Shown here piece after piece: positions 14,267 to 14,325 of a stretch of DNA of 14,325 nt. Where the stretch lies: the NCBI GenBank assembly GCA_043425375.1, contig JBHWQC010000011.1, forward strand, positions 1 through 14,325, in the 5' to 3' direction. Numbering within the stretch: position 1 is the first letter of the stretch; the number at the start of each line of letters is the position of its first letter. Source of the stretch: Atopostipes sp043425375. GTDB lineage: Bacteria; Bacillota; Bacilli; Lactobacillales; Carnobacteriaceae_A. The notes below the pieces were generated by a model. The model did no database searches, had not been told where the DNA came from, and worked only from the letters and a program-made list of their open reading frames with translations. Position numbers and translations under genes: made by a program.

Positions 14267-14272
14267 ATTATA
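14267..14272 (-). promoter_or_regulatory. -10 element for the CofE-like gene
   Basis: On the minus strand a perfect TATAAT (complement of 14267-14272) lies about 30 bases before the start codon. The region 17 bases further upstream is T-rich (TTTTTC) and is only a poor match to TTGACA. The remaining bases to 14325 show nothing else. Confidence 0.55.
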
Positions 14273-14325
14273 CTAGTAATTACACCAAAGAAAAAGTTTG
14301 GATTATGGAAAGTATTTCACAAGAA

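Overview
The window looks like a core chromosomal segment of a low-GC Gram-positive bacterium, most likely a member of the Lactobacillales. I would guess Carnobacteriaceae, Aerococcaceae or Enterococcaceae, but the genus is not fixed by the sequence. The reasons are strong AAGGAGG-type ribosome binding sites, several TTG starts, ctsR placed directly against clpC with no mcsA/mcsB between them, a 23S-5S-tRNA order with no encoded CCA on the tRNA, and abundant T-tailed intrinsic terminators.

Layout. Bases 1-457 are the end of an rRNA operon: the 3' end of 23S rRNA, 5S rRNA, a tRNA-Arg with anticodon TCG, and a strong terminator. A 193-residue protein of unknown function follows (502-1083), with a terminator that overlaps its stop codon. 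Next is the Clp stress operon ctsR-clpC. It has an extended -10 promoter, a CtsR-like tandem heptad at the start of transcription, and a long leader holding a possible 22-codon ORF and a perfect 10-bp inverted repeat. A strong terminator closes it at 4314-4352.

Bases 4499-7877 are a three-gene cell-wall recycling operon. It encodes the MurNAc-6-phosphate etherase MurQ, a PTS EIIBC permease of the MurNAc type, and the DUF871 protein MupG, a 6-phospho-N-acetylmuramidase. Together they predict uptake and phosphorylation of MurNAc or MurNAc-GlcNAc, cleavage of the phosphorylated disaccharide, and conversion of MurNAc-6P to GlcNAc-6P plus D-lactate. No EIIA and no MurR-type regulator are encoded here.

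Bases 7986-11047 are a compact run of four genes with overlaps or short gaps: tadA (tRNA adenosine deaminase), a YjbQ/UPF0047 protein, and an ATPase-permease pair resembling the YhaQP/NatAB type of ABC-2 exporters. After its terminator come two 37-base structured direct repeats. The second supplies the last codons and stop of a reverse-strand NERD-domain, nuclease-like protein with a zinc-ribbon-like Cys cluster. Divergent from that gene is acetolactate decarboxylase (acetoin branch of pyruvate metabolism). It converges on a reverse-strand gamma-glutamyl ligase of the CofE (F420-0) family, an enzyme whose substrate in such bacteria is unclear.

No mobile element, CRISPR array or complete novel system is evident. 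The items most worth a second look are the ctsR leader, the structured repeats fused to the NERD gene, the F420-type ligase, the tRNA-Arg(TCG) in a tadA-bearing genome, and the regulation of the murQ operon.
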